From positions 4,323,501 through 4,387,500 of the forward strand of contig NZ_CP034683.1 in assembly GCF_003990335.1 (NCBI RefSeq): 64,000 bases of DNA, in the 5' to 3' direction. The notes beneath the pieces were generated by a model. It did no database searches, was not told the origin of the DNA, and saw nothing but the letters and a program-made list of their open reading frames with translations. The position numbers and the translations under genes were made by a program. The stretch comes from Rheinheimera mangrovi. Its GTDB lineage: Bacteria; Pseudomonadota; Gammaproteobacteria; Enterobacterales; Alteromonadaceae. Of the stretch, positions 1-8,285 are shown piece by piece (position 1 is the stretch's first letter; each line of letters begins with the position of its first letter).

Positions 1-224
1 CCAGTTCGGATCCGGTCAAACAGGTGCGCCGGACTTATCTGGCCATCGATCAAGGCCCTATTGTTGGCATGATTGAAAATTACAGAACAGCCTTGTTGTG
101 GAACTACTTTATGCGAGACCCGGATGTACGCAGTGGACTGCATAAACTTGGCTTCACTCTTTATGGAAAACCCATTCAACAGCTCCAGCCTGAATCTCAG
201 CCCGCGGCAAAGTCAAAGGAATAA
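1..224 (+). CDS. C-terminal end of a GH144/glycoamylase-like (PF10091) glycoside hydrolase, partial
   Basis: The reading frame is open from the left edge (first full codon at base 3) and stops at TAA 222-224, so only about 73 C-terminal residues are present. The stretch YLAIDQGPIVGMIENYRTAL, followed by LLWNYFM and a G-L-x-K-L-G-F ending, resembles the conserved end of the PF10091 'glycoamylase' domain. That domain defines GH144 beta-1,2-glucanases and related secreted enzymes. The next gene starts 3 nt after this stop, so the two are probably co-transcribed and the pair would cleave a glucan and then its oligosaccharides. Substrate and family are inferred from this tail alone; the catalytic part lies outside the window. 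Confidence 0.7.
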   Translation, partial: SSDPVKQVRRTYLAIDQGPIVGMIENYRTALLWNYFMRDPDVRSGLHKLGFTLYGKPIQQLQPESQPAAKSKE

Positions 225-227
225 AAG

Positions 228-2570
228 ATGACATTTACCACCTACTCGAAAATAGCCAGCGGTGTGGCTCTGGCTTTAGTTCTGGGCGCTTGCAATCCGA
301 ACACTGTGCCGGAAATAACTGGCTCAGTTCAGCAACAGACCACAGGTTCTGCAACTGTGGCTCCTGTGCAACAAACAGCCATGGATCAGTTTATCAGTGA
401 GCTGATCAGCAAAATGAGCATTGAAGAAAAAGTAGGCCAGCTCAATTTACTCAGCAGCGACTGGGATAAAACAGGCCCAACCTTATCAGCCGACTATCAG
501 CAGCAGATTAAAGCAGGCAAGGTAGGTGCAGTATTTAACGCTTATACAGCGAACTTTACCCGCGAGCTGCAGAAAGTGGCGGTGGAACAAACCCGCTTAG
601 GTATTCCTTTATTATTTGGCTACGACGTTATTCATGGCCATCGTACTATTTTTCCTATTTCTTTAGGTGAAGCTGCGTCCTGGGATCTGGGATCTGTAAA
701 AGCCAGTGCCAGAGTTGCAGCAACCGAAGCTTCTGCTGAAGGTTTACACTGGACTTTTGCACCTATGGTCGATATCAGCCGCGACCCGCGCTGGGGTCGG
801 ATCTCTGAAGGTTCAGGTGAAGACGTGTTTCTCGCTACCGAATTGGCTAAAGCCAGAGTACATGGTTTTCAGGGCGACGATTTAAAAGCTACAAACACAG
901 TGCTGGCCTGCGCCAAACATTATGCCGCTTATGGTCAGGCTCAGGCTGGTCGCGATTATCACTCGACGGATATGTCGGAGCGTGAACTCTGGGAAACTTA
1001 CCTGCCGCCCTTTAAAGCGACGGTCGAAGCAGGTGTCGGCAGCTTTATGACGGCATTTAACGATCTGAATGGTGTACCAGCGACAGCAAACCACTATCTA
1101 ATCAAGGATATCCTGAAACATCGTTGGGGTTTTGATGGTTTTGTGGTGACGGATTACACCTCCATCAATGAATTGGTGCCACATGGTTTGGCTGAAGATT
1201 TATCTCATGCCGGCCAACTGGCGCTGAACGCCGGTGTGGATATGGACATGCAAGGCGCAGTGTACAGTAAACACCTGCCAGAACTACTGGCGCAGGGCAA
1301 AGTGTCGGAAGCGCAACTGGATCAGGCTGTACGTCGTATTCTTGAAATGAAATACAAACTAGGCTTGTTTGAAGACCCGTACCGTTATTCGGATGAACAA
1401 CGTCAGGCAGATCAGATATACAAAGCAGAGCATCTGGCAGCTGCCCGTGATGGTGCACGTAAATCTTTTGTATTGCTGAAAAATGAAAACAAAGTGCTGC
1501 CTTTATCAGCCAAACAATCTATAGCTTTGATAGGTCCGTTGGCCGATTCCAAGGCCGATATGATTGGCTCCTGGTCCGCTGCAGGTGACCGTATCACTAA
1601 ACCTGTGACTTTACGTGAAGCTTTAGTCGAGCGCTTAGGCCCTGATTCCCCGATCCACTATGCCAAAGGTGCAGGTTATGAATTTACTGATACCGACCAG
1701 TCTGGTTTTGCTGAAGCTATAGCTGCAGCTAAAAAAGCGGATGTCATCATTCTGGCTATGGGTGAAAAGTGGGATATGACAGGAGAAGCGGCCAGCCGGG
1801 TTGAACTGGATTTCCCAGGCACTCAGGATGCCCTGATGAAAGAGCTGAAAAAGCTTGGTAAACCCATGGTCTTAGTCTTGATGAGTGGCCGTCCTATGAC
1901 CATCAACTGGGCGAATGACAATCTCGATTCAATACTGCACACCTGGTATGCCGGTACTCAAGGAGGCCATGCTATTGCCGATGTACTCTATGGCGACTAC
2001 AACCCGGCAGGTAAGTTACCGGTCACATTCCCACGTCATGTTGGCCAGATCCCGATTTACTACAATATGAAAAATACCGGACGGCCTTACGAGCCTGAAG
2101 GTCCGGAGCAAAAGTATCGCTCGCGCTATCTGGATTCACCCAATCAGCCGCTTTACCCTTTTGGTTTTGGCTTAAGTTACACCAGTTTTACCTATTCGGC
2201 TGTGACTCTGAGCTCAACACAACTTCAGCCTGCAGAAGAAATCACCGCGTCAGTCACTTTGACGAATACGGGTGACCGGGCTGGCGAAGAAGTGGTGCAG
2301 TTGTATATCCAGGATAAAACAGCCTCGGTTACCCGGCCTGTTCGCGAGCTGAAAGGTTTCCAAAAAGTAATGCTCGATAAAGGGGAAAGTAAAACTGTGC
2401 AGTTCAGCATCAAAGCCACAGATTTAGCCTTTTACAACCTGGATATGGCATATGTTGCAGAAGCTGGAGAATTTAATCTGTTTATTGGCACGGATTCCAC
2501 TACCTCAAATCAGGCGACATTCCAACTGACGAATACAGTGCAGTTGCAATCTGCTATGGTCCGCCCCTAG
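228..2570 (+). CDS. bglX: GH3 beta-glucosidase lipoprotein (BglX-like)
   Basis: 780 aa, close to E. coli BglX (765 aa). The N-terminus is a lipoprotein signal with lipobox LGAC near residue 20, so the enzyme is probably anchored in the outer membrane facing the periplasm. The GH3 N-terminal barrel follows, with KHYAAYG and the nucleophile region GFVVTDYTS (Asp309 by my count). The GH3 C-terminal domain comes next, and then a fibronectin-III-like domain from about residue 660 (YPFGFGLSYT, TNTGDRAGEEVVQLY). It should release glucose from the non-reducing end of beta-gluco-oligosaccharides. The start ATG follows AAGGA. It sits 3 nt behind the GH144-like gene, which suggests beta-glucan use. Exact linkage preference cannot be read from the sequence. 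Confidence 0.9.
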   Translation: MTFTTYSKIASGVALALVLGACNPNTVPEITGSVQQQTTGSATVAPVQQTAMDQFISELISKMSIEEKVGQLNLLSSDWDKTGPTLSADYQQQIKAGKVGAVFNAYTANFTRELQKVAVEQTRLGIPLLFGYDVIHGHRTIFPISLGEAASWDLGSVKASARVAATEASAEGLHWTFAPMVDISRDPRWGRISEGSGEDVFLATELAKARVHGFQGDDLKATNTVLACAKHYAAYGQAQAGRDYHSTDMSERELWETYLPPFKATVEAGVGSFMTAFNDLNGVPATANHYLIKDILKHRWGFDGFVVTDYTSINELVPHGLAEDLSHAGQLALNAGVDMDMQGAVYSKHLPELLAQGKVSEAQLDQAVRRILEMKYKLGLFEDPYRYSDEQRQADQIYKAEHLAAARDGARKSFVLLKNENKVLPLSAKQSIALIGPLADSKADMIGSWSAAGDRITKPVTLREALVERLGPDSPIHYAKGAGYEFTDTDQSGFAEAIAAAKKADVIILAMGEKWDMTGEAASRVELDFPGTQDALMKELKKLGKPMVLVLMSGRPMTINWANDNLDSILHTWYAGTQGGHAIADVLYGDYNPAGKLPVTFPRHVGQIPIYYNMKNTGRPYEPEGPEQKYRSRYLDSPNQPLYPFGFGLSYTSFTYSAVTLSSTQLQPAEEITASVTLTNTGDRAGEEVVQLYIQDKTASVTRPVRELKGFQKVMLDKGESKTVQFSIKATDLAFYNLDMAYVAEAGEFNLFIGTDSTTSNQATFQLTNTVQLQSAMVRP

Positions 2571-2578
2571 CTCAATCA

Positions 2579-2616
2579 CAGAGTAGCCCTCATTCAAACT
2601 GGGGCTACTCTGTTTA
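2579..2616. terminator. Rho-independent terminator between bglX and rsuA
   Basis: Perfect 11-bp stem CAGAGTAGCCC / GGGCTACTCTG (2579-2589 and 2602-2612) with a 12-nt loop, followed by TTTATT. It lies between two convergent genes and could serve both strands, but the T-run is on the plus strand, so bglX is the main user. Confidence 0.85.
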
Positions 2617-2630
2617 TTGCTTACACTAGC

Positions 2631-3323
2631 TCAACGAAACAAAGCGACTTCTTCGTCAGTTAAATAACGGTACTCGCCTTCCGCCAAATCAGGGTCCAGT
2701 GGCAGGGCGCCAATTTGTTCGCGATGCAGCTTTTCGACTTTATTGCCTATAGCGCCAAACATACGTTTGACCTGGTGATAACGTCCTTCGCTGATCGTCA
2801 GCAAGACCTGATGAGGGTCGATAATTTCCAGCTTCGCAGGCTTAGTTAAGTCTTTTTCACCACGTAACATAATACCTTCGGCAAATTGCTCTATTGCGGA
2901 TTCAGGCACAGGGTCGGCCAGCCATACACGATAGGTTTTAGGGCAGTGATGTTTAGGTGAACTGATTTTGTGCGACCACTGGCCATCGTCTGTGATCAGC
3001 ACCATACCTGTGGTATCCAAATCCAAACGACCTACTGTATGCAAACGCTCCAGCAAAGGTTCATCCATTAAGGCAAACACTGTATTGTGGTCTGGATCTT
3101 CAGTCGAGCAGATATAACCTGCGGGTTTGTGCATCACTATATAACGCAGCCCAATCAGCTCTAGTTCCTCACCATCCAGAAACACTTTGTCAGAGGCCTG
3201 TAGCTGTAAAGCGGGTTGTTTGGCCTCTGCGCCATTCACTGTCACCAGTTTCTGACGTATTACCTTACCAGCCTGACTGCGGGTCAGACCGGTACAATCA
3301 CAAATAAACTTATCTAAACGCAT
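2631..3323 (-). CDS. rsuA: 16S rRNA pseudouridine(516) synthase
   Basis: 230 aa, the usual RsuA length. An N-terminal S4 RNA-binding domain (MRLDKFICDCTGLTRSQAG, residues 1-50) is followed by the pseudouridine synthase core with VGRLDLDTTG. Asp101 in that motif is the expected catalytic aspartate. RsuA isomerises U516 of 16S rRNA during small-subunit assembly. The conserved RYHQVKRMFGAIGNKV block near the C-terminus is typical of the RsuA/RluB/E/F group. The gene stands alone on the minus strand, converging on bglX. RluE or RluF are less likely because length and N-terminus fit RsuA best. Confidence 0.93.
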   Translation of the reverse strand: MRLDKFICDCTGLTRSQAGKVIRQKLVTVNGAEAKQPALQLQASDKVFLDGEELELIGLRYIVMHKPAGYICSTEDPDHNTVFALMDEPLLERLHTVGRLDLDTTGMVLITDDGQWSHKISSPKHHCPKTYRVWLADPVPESAIEQFAEGIMLRGEKDLTKPAKLEIIDPHQVLLTISEGRYHQVKRMFGAIGNKVEKLHREQIGALPLDPDLAEGEYRYLTDEEVALFR

Positions 3324-3367
3324 TTTGAGTTTCCCAACTATTCTGCATTCAGTGTACCAGACTCCAC

Positions 3368-4882
3368 TTACTTTGGCTTTGTATCTGCCTTAGCGGACGC
3401 AGGCACCTGCACTTCAGACAATTTCTGCTTTTTCAAATCCCAGCGCAAAATTCTGTTGTTATTGGTGTCGGCTATATACAGCTCATCGTTAAATACAGCC
3501 AAGCCACCTGGCTCGTTCAGTTCAGTGCCTAAACTTAAAGTCATCACCTGTTCTTCATCTAAATCCAGCAACCTTATTTTGTGATTGTAGGTATCGGCCA
3601 CGGCCAGGGTGTTTTTATCCAGCGAAACCACGTCTTTATTGTGTTGCAGCAAGGCCCGTTTGAAACCACCGTCTTTTAAACCAAACTCAAATAAGCCCTG
3701 CCCGACTAAAGTTTCTACCTTGCCAGAACCTAGATCAATTTGTCGTACAGCACTGGCTTCAGCGTCAGCAACCCACAGCTTGTTGCCAGCTAAAGCTAAA
3801 CCACTCGGCTGATTAAAAGCAGCATCGTTGCGTTTGCCATCCAGTAAAGCTTCCTGACCTGTACCGGCAAAAGCTTTTAGTTGTGAGCTTTGCAAATCCA
3901 GAGTCCAGATTTGATGGCTGCCAGCCATAGCTATATACAGAGTGGTTTTATCTAAGACTAAATCCCAGGGTGAACGCAGCGATACTTCAGTTGGCGCTGA
4001 ACCCGGCACTAACCGGCCTTGCGCCAATTGACCGTTGCCAGCAATAGTCGTCACCTGAAAGGTCGCTAAGTCAATACGGCGAATAGCGTGGTTGCCGGTA
4101 TCGGCCACATACAAAGCTTTGTCTGTCAGAACCAAACCCTGAGGGGACGAAAAAGCGCTACTGTCGCTATGGCCATCTTTCAGTTCAGCTACGCCAGAAC
4201 CCAAACGTTTCACCAGCTTGCCCTGATGATCCAGCAGCACTATTTGATTATGCAACGTATCGCTGATGGCAATATAACGTTGGTCCACAGTTAAACTACC
4301 TGGGGCTGCTAATATGGTGTTCAGCGGGTCCAGTAATTTAATAGGCAGAGGCTGGAGGTTAGGTTCTCCCTGAAACTCGGCCAGTAACTGCTCAATGGCT
4401 TGATCCAATACGTCATAACGACCTTCGCCCGACGTTTGGCCAACGTATTTACCATCCGGCCCTATCAGCACAAAAGTGGGCCAGGCCCGCACAGCGTACG
4501 AGCGCCATAACTGGAAGTCGACATCATTCACTACCGCATGCTGCATACCGTAACGTCGCACTATAGAGGTTAAAGTACTTAGCTGCTTTTCGTTATCAAA
4601 CTTGGGGGAGTGCACAGAGATCACCGCAAGCTTGTTGCCATACTTTTGCTCCAGCTTGTGCAGGTCGGGGATCACGTGAATACAATTGACGCAGCCGTAG
4701 GTCCAAAAGTCCAGCAATACCACCTTGCCTTTTAACTGTTGCATCGTCAGTGGTTCAGTCACATTGACCCAGGGCAAACCTGCCGGGAACTCGACACTAT
4801 TGGTGCGGGCGGAAGCTTTGGCGAGGCCAAAGGTTAAACTACAGGCCATGATGAAAATCCAGATTATTAGTTTAAAACGCAT
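3368..4882 (-). CDS. Secreted thioredoxin-like protein with NHL-repeat beta-propeller
   Basis: 504 aa. The order is a signal peptide (residues 1-25), a thioredoxin/TlpA-like domain with LLDFWTYGCVNCIHVIPDL (Cys64 and Cys67 form a CxxC pair), then a run of NHL repeats from about residue 190 (GLVLTDKALYVADTGNHAIR and similar, ADTNNNRIL near the end). The layout is that of NHLRC2-type proteins. It is probably a periplasmic thiol-disulfide or redox-sensing protein with a propeller for binding; no substrate can be assigned. AGGAG lies 7 nt before the ATG. The gene is divergent from the NSS transporter and 44 nt upstream of rsuA's end, and probably has its own promoter. Confidence 0.85.
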   Translation of the reverse strand: MRFKLIIWIFIMACSLTFGLAKASARTNSVEFPAGLPWVNVTEPLTMQQLKGKVVLLDFWTYGCVNCIHVIPDLHKLEQKYGNKLAVISVHSPKFDNEKQLSTLTSIVRRYGMQHAVVNDVDFQLWRSYAVRAWPTFVLIGPDGKYVGQTSGEGRYDVLDQAIEQLLAEFQGEPNLQPLPIKLLDPLNTILAAPGSLTVDQRYIAISDTLHNQIVLLDHQGKLVKRLGSGVAELKDGHSDSSAFSSPQGLVLTDKALYVADTGNHAIRRIDLATFQVTTIAGNGQLAQGRLVPGSAPTEVSLRSPWDLVLDKTTLYIAMAGSHQIWTLDLQSSQLKAFAGTGQEALLDGKRNDAAFNQPSGLALAGNKLWVADAEASAVRQIDLGSGKVETLVGQGLFEFGLKDGGFKRALLQHNKDVVSLDKNTLAVADTYNHKIRLLDLDEEQVMTLSLGTELNEPGGLAVFNDELYIADTNNNRILRWDLKKQKLSEVQVPASAKADTKPK

Positions 4883-5070
4883 TAGAGACTCCTGGTCAGA
4901 CTGCTCTTACCTACTATAGAACGGTCTTTCTGCTAATTTCGTTCAATGTTTTACTTAAACTAAGCAGAGTTTAACGATAGATTAATGACAGCGGCGGATT
5001 TTTGGTTGCTTTTTGCCACAGATTTCCTCTATCTTGCTGCTGCACCAAGGTGTAACTTCTGCGACTTCCA

Positions 5071-5097
5071 GACTCATTTTTTCTGTACTGATGAGTC
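5071..5097. promoter_or_regulatory. Palindromic hairpin in the leader of the NSS transporter gene
   Basis: Perfect 7-bp inverted repeat GACTCAT (5071-5077) / ATGAGTC (5091-5097) with a 13-nt T-rich spacer, 45 nt before the transporter ATG. It could be a leader hairpin or an operator in the 259-bp divergent region 4883-5141. No regulator can be named. Confidence 0.35.
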
Positions 5098-5141
5098 AGC
5101 AGTTATAAAAATTAAAAACTATAACTAAATAAGAGATAAGC

Positions 5142-6488
5142 ATGACTAACTCTACAACACGCGGCAGCTGGGGTTCGCGTATCGGATTTATTTTAGCGGC
5201 AGCAGGCTCTGCAGTTGGCCTTGGCGCAATCTGGAAGTTTCCTTATGTCGCAGGAGCCAATGGCGGCGGCGTATTCTTATTAGTCTATCTGGCCTGTGTA
5301 TTCTCTGTTGGTGTCGTTATGCTGCTGGCAGAAATGATGATTGGCCGTACAGCAAAAAAATCAGCCACCTCAGCCTATCGTGCTATGGGCAAAGGCTATT
5401 GGCACATCGCAGGCTGGCTCTCTGTGCTTGGAGTCTTTTTAATATTGGGATTCTACTGCGTGGTAGGAGGCTGGACCATTGCCTATATAGTGCAAACTAT
5501 ACAGGGCACAGTGCTGACCACTGACGCCAAAGTGTTAAGTGATACTTTCACTAACTTTATCGCCAACCCAACTTCGTCGCTGCTTTACACCGCTTTGTTT
5601 ATGATCATCACCGCAGTGATTGTTGTTGCAGGAGTACAGTCAGGTATTGAACGTATTTGTAAAATTTTGATGCCTGCGCTCTTTGCGCTGATGCTGGTGA
5701 TGGTATGGCGCAGCCTGACTTTACCTGGCGCTATTGAAGGGGTCATTTATTTTATTACGCCTGACTGGAGCAAACTGAGCATTAAAATGGTGCTGGACGC
5801 TCTGGGATTAGCAGTGTTTTCTTTATCTGTAGGTGCCGGTTTGATGGTGGCTTATGGTTCGTACTTAAGCCCTGAAACTAAGGTAGTGAATGCTGGTTTA
5901 TGGATTGCAGGTTTAGCAACTATGGCATCTGTACTGGCTGGTTTAATGATTTTACCTGCAGTCTTTGCTTTTAATGTCGACCCTGCTGCAGGGCCTGGTT
6001 TAACCTTTATCACCATGCCAGCCTTATTTGCGCAAATGGCAGGTGGTCAGGTTCTGGCGTTAATTTTCTTCTGTTTATTGCTATTTGCTGCTGTGACATC
6101 GTCTATTTCCATTCTGGAGCCTGTAGTGGCTTTCCTGATCGATGAATACGGTATACAGCGTAAAACAGCAACTATTCTGGTCGCTATCGTCAATTATGTG
6201 GTGTTAGGTATTCCGGCAGCTTTATCTTTTGGTGGCGGTATGGAAAGTTATACAATTTTCGGAAAAACCCCATTTGATGCGATGGACTTTATGGCCTCTA
6301 ATGTATTGATGCCGTTAGGCGGTATGTTTGCCGCTACTTTTGTCGGTTGGCGGGTATGGCCACAAATTAAGACTATTCTGGCAGGTGAAGTGCCTGTCGC
6401 TGTGCAAAAAATTTACTGGTTATTAGCTGCTATAGTTTCTCCTGTTTTGATTGCGATAGTGGCAGTCATGACCATTAAAGGCAGTTAA
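5142..6488 (+). CDS. Sodium-dependent transporter, NSS/SNF family
   Basis: 448 aa, hydrophobic throughout with about 11-12 membrane segments. The N-terminus carries the NSS hallmark SRIGFILAAAGSAVGLGAIW followed by KFPYVAGANGGG, the unwound TM1 that binds sodium and substrate in LeuT-type symporters. It imports an amino acid or related small solute with Na+ at the inner membrane. The substrate cannot be deduced; bacterial members of this length include tryptophan, tyrosine and MhsT-type transporters. AGAGATAAGC precedes the ATG. It is monocistronic, with a strong terminator just downstream. Confidence 0.9.
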   Translation: MTNSTTRGSWGSRIGFILAAAGSAVGLGAIWKFPYVAGANGGGVFLLVYLACVFSVGVVMLLAEMMIGRTAKKSATSAYRAMGKGYWHIAGWLSVLGVFLILGFYCVVGGWTIAYIVQTIQGTVLTTDAKVLSDTFTNFIANPTSSLLYTALFMIITAVIVVAGVQSGIERICKILMPALFALMLVMVWRSLTLPGAIEGVIYFITPDWSKLSIKMVLDALGLAVFSLSVGAGLMVAYGSYLSPETKVVNAGLWIAGLATMASVLAGLMILPAVFAFNVDPAAGPGLTFITMPALFAQMAGGQVLALIFFCLLLFAAVTSSISILEPVVAFLIDEYGIQRKTATILVAIVNYVVLGIPAALSFGGGMESYTIFGKTPFDAMDFMASNVLMPLGGMFAATFVGWRVWPQIKTILAGEVPVAVQKIYWLLAAIVSPVLIAIVAVMTIKGS

Positions 6489-6504
6489 ATTAGTAAGACA
6501 ATAC

Positions 6505-6536
6505 ACCGGCAGCTTTGGTATCAAGTGCCGGTTTTT
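6505..6536 (+). terminator. Rho-independent terminator of the NSS transporter gene
   Basis: Stem ACCGGCA (6505-6511) / TGCCGGT (6526-6532), with an inner CTTTG/CAAG pairing and a GTAT-like loop, followed by TTTTT. It starts 17 nt after the stop codon. Confidence 0.85.
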
Positions 6537-6628
6537 AACTAATCTGCGGTAGTTTTAAGCAGCTAAACACAGAAAAATGCGGCTTTGCTTGCCAAAGCCT
6601 GCTGTGAATGCTGATATATCCCTGTTGT

Positions 6629-6634
6629 TATAAT
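6629..6634 (+). promoter_or_regulatory. Candidate -10 element for the YbhN-like gene
   Basis: TATAAT at 6629-6634 is a perfect -10 hexamer inside AT-rich DNA. No good -35 is seen 16-18 bp upstream. It would give a leader of roughly 110 nt before the preferred ATG. Confidence 0.4.
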
Positions 6635-6749
6635 TATAAAGTCCGGTGCATTGTCAGTAATGTCTAAGTTTCCGGATATAGACAAGACAAGTCATGTTGT
6701 TGCAGCTTTGATCGTTCAGGCTCCACACTGCAACCAGACAAGGATTGAG

Positions 6750-7697
6750 ATGATGATAAAAAAAGACTACTTCTGGCCGCTGTTAGGTTTGGCCGCTGTA
6801 GCATTTTCCGTCTATGTGTTGCTTGAGCAGCTCAAAGACATCTCCTATGAAGATGTAGTGCTCAGTCTCGAAGCCATTTCTCTGCATGGCTGGTTGATGG
6901 CTGGGTTAGCTACCGTATTTGCTTACGTGGCCTTAGCGGGTTACGACCGGCTGGCTTTATCTCATCTACGTAAAAAAGTATCCTGGACCTTTATCTCCGT
7001 CGCCTCTTTCACTGCTTATGCCATAGGCCATAACCTAGGCGCTTCGGTATTTTCCGGCGCTGTGGTGCGCTACAGAGCGTATCGTTCACAAGGTTTAACC
7101 GCAGGCGAAGTAGGCATTCTGGTTGCGTTCTGCTCTTTCACTTTTGCTTTAGGTAGCATTTTGTTGGGCGGCATAGCCCTGATGATCGAACCCAGCCTGC
7201 CCGCTCATTTTCACAAAGCCATACCTGAATGGGTCGCCTTCTTATTGGGCGCTGGCATGCTGTTTCTGGTGGCCCTGTATTTATGGGGTAGTCTGACTGA
7301 CAGAGGCTGTATTAACTTATGGACACTGAAGCTGGAGTATCCACGTTTTTCTCTGGTCTGCCGCCAGTTGGTCGTGGCACCACTGGAATTATTAGCTGCT
7401 GCCGCCATTATTTATTACGCCCTGCCTGAACAAAGTAATCCAGGTTATTTTATGGTGTTAGGTATATTTCTGGCATCTTTTTCTGCCGCTTTGTTATCGC
7501 ACGCACCAGGCGGTTTGGGCGTGCTGGAAGTGATGTTTTTGCTGGCGTTACCTGATGTAAATCCTGCCGACGTGATTGCAGCGTTGCTGGTGTTCCGCTT
7601 ATTTTATCTGCTGATCCCTTTTGCCATTTCACTGATTATTGTGGTGTGGTTTGAGCAGGATCAGTTACTGAAGAAATTCAGAAGTTCAAAGTCATAA
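6750..7697 (+). CDS. YbhN/UPF0104-type integral membrane protein (LPG synthase TM-like, PF03706)
   Basis: About 315 aa from the chosen start. It has about 8 membrane segments and the family-like blocks ASFTAYAIGHNLGASVFSGA near the N-terminal third and SHAPGGLGVLEVMFLLALP near the C-terminus, typical of the lysylphosphatidylglycerol synthase TM region / UPF0104 family. It lacks the soluble aminoacyl-transfer domain of MprF, so lipid flipping or an unknown envelope role is more likely than lipid lysylation. I chose ATG 6750 (or the adjacent ATG 6753) because AAGGA lies just upstream and the membrane part begins there. A TTG at 6651 would add 33 non-conserved-looking residues. Confidence 0.8.
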   Translation: MMIKKDYFWPLLGLAAVAFSVYVLLEQLKDISYEDVVLSLEAISLHGWLMAGLATVFAYVALAGYDRLALSHLRKKVSWTFISVASFTAYAIGHNLGASVFSGAVVRYRAYRSQGLTAGEVGILVAFCSFTFALGSILLGGIALMIEPSLPAHFHKAIPEWVAFLLGAGMLFLVALYLWGSLTDRGCINLWTLKLEYPRFSLVCRQLVVAPLELLAAAAIIYYALPEQSNPGYFMVLGIFLASFSAALLSHAPGGLGVLEVMFLLALPDVNPADVIAALLVFRLFYLLIPFAISLIIVVWFEQDQLLKKFRSSKS

Positions 7698-7699
7698 AA

Positions 7700-7735
7700 G
7701 GCTGCGATTAAGATTCGTAATCCGGCAGCTTTTTC
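7700..7735. terminator. Bidirectional terminator overlapping a stop codon
   Basis: Nested stem GCTGC-GATTA (7701-7710) / TAATC-cg-GCAGC (7718-7729), flanked by AAAA on the left and TTTTT on the right. It can end both convergent genes. The stop codon of the minus-strand gene (7708-7710) lies inside the stem. Confidence 0.7.
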
Positions 7736-8091
7736 TGTTTGTCTGCTTTAGGTTGAAAAGAGCTTGGCAGCACTTCTATGCCCAGCTTGCGGCCGAGTTT
7801 AATTAAGATAGGGATAGTAATGGGAGCAAAAGGAAGTACGGCAAATATGCCTAAACCTGTAGCTCTTAATACGTCGACCAGTTGATGATTGGCGAAACGT
7901 AATTCAGCCTGAGTGGCTTTGCCCTGCAAAGAGCGCTGATAAATAATCAGCATCCGTCTGGTTTCATCGGTTTCCTGCGACAAGGCCATCCTGAGCCGAA
8001 TCATGCTAAAGCGAATACGCGACATACTTTTACGCCGTTGTAATCGCAATACCCGGATCGGAGCTTTGTGCAACCGACTTAACAGATTCAT
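7708..8091 (-). CDS. Small basic protein with a LETM1-like segment, function unknown
   Basis: 127 aa from ATG 8091, preceded by GAGGTG at good spacing. A TTG at 8118 would add 9 residues and has no clear ribosome site. The first half is strongly basic (RLQRRKSMSRIRFSMIRLRM). The second half has a hydrophobic stretch, GIFAVLPFAPITIPILIKLG, then KLGIEVLPSSF. That P-rich membrane segment plus 'LPSSF' resembles the LETM1-type fold (typically LPSxF), an organellar cation-homeostasis family that also has bacterial members. The similarity is by eye only. It is convergent with the YbhN-like gene and probably a single-gene unit. Confidence 0.6.
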   Translation of the reverse strand: MNLLSRLHKAPIRVLRLQRRKSMSRIRFSMIRLRMALSQETDETRRMLIIYQRSLQGKATQAELRFANHQLVDVLRATGLGIFAVLPFAPITIPILIKLGRKLGIEVLPSSFQPKADKQKKLPDYES

Positions 8092-8138
8092 ACCCACCTC
8101 AACTGCCTCTATACCCAATCAACCTGCAGATCCTGTAG

Positions 8139-8159
8139 GGGCGGGTCTTGTACCCGCCC
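8139..8159. repeat. REP-like GC hairpin downstream of cysQ
   Basis: Perfect 8-bp inverted repeat GGGCGGGT (8139-8146) / ACCCGCCC (8152-8159) with loop CTTGT, embedded in TGTAGGGGCGGG. No T-run follows, so it looks like a short repetitive extragenic palindrome more than a terminator. A related TGTAGGGGC stretch occurs at about 17006-17014. The rest of 8160-8255 shows nothing recognisable. Confidence 0.5.
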
Positions 8160-8255
8160 GTCTATTGACACCGCGATCCAGATGACTGGCATAAACATTA
8201 TCGGCTGCTTTGGTAATACAAGACAGTATTATTTTGTAGTATTTAGCTTCTCTCA

Positions 8256-8285
8256 CTGAATTATAAGGCGCTGAATTATAAGGCA
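8256..8285. repeat. 15-bp tandem duplication over the cysQ stop codon
   Basis: Two adjacent copies, CTGAATTATAAGGCG (8256-8270) and CTGAATTATAAGGCA (8271-8285). The second contains the end of cysQ and its stop (8276-8278). It looks like a local duplication of the gene's last codons. Confidence 0.7.

Noticed and set aside
8139..8159. GC-rich hairpin after cysQ as the operon terminator
   Set aside because: No U-run on the minus strand; a REP-like element fits better.
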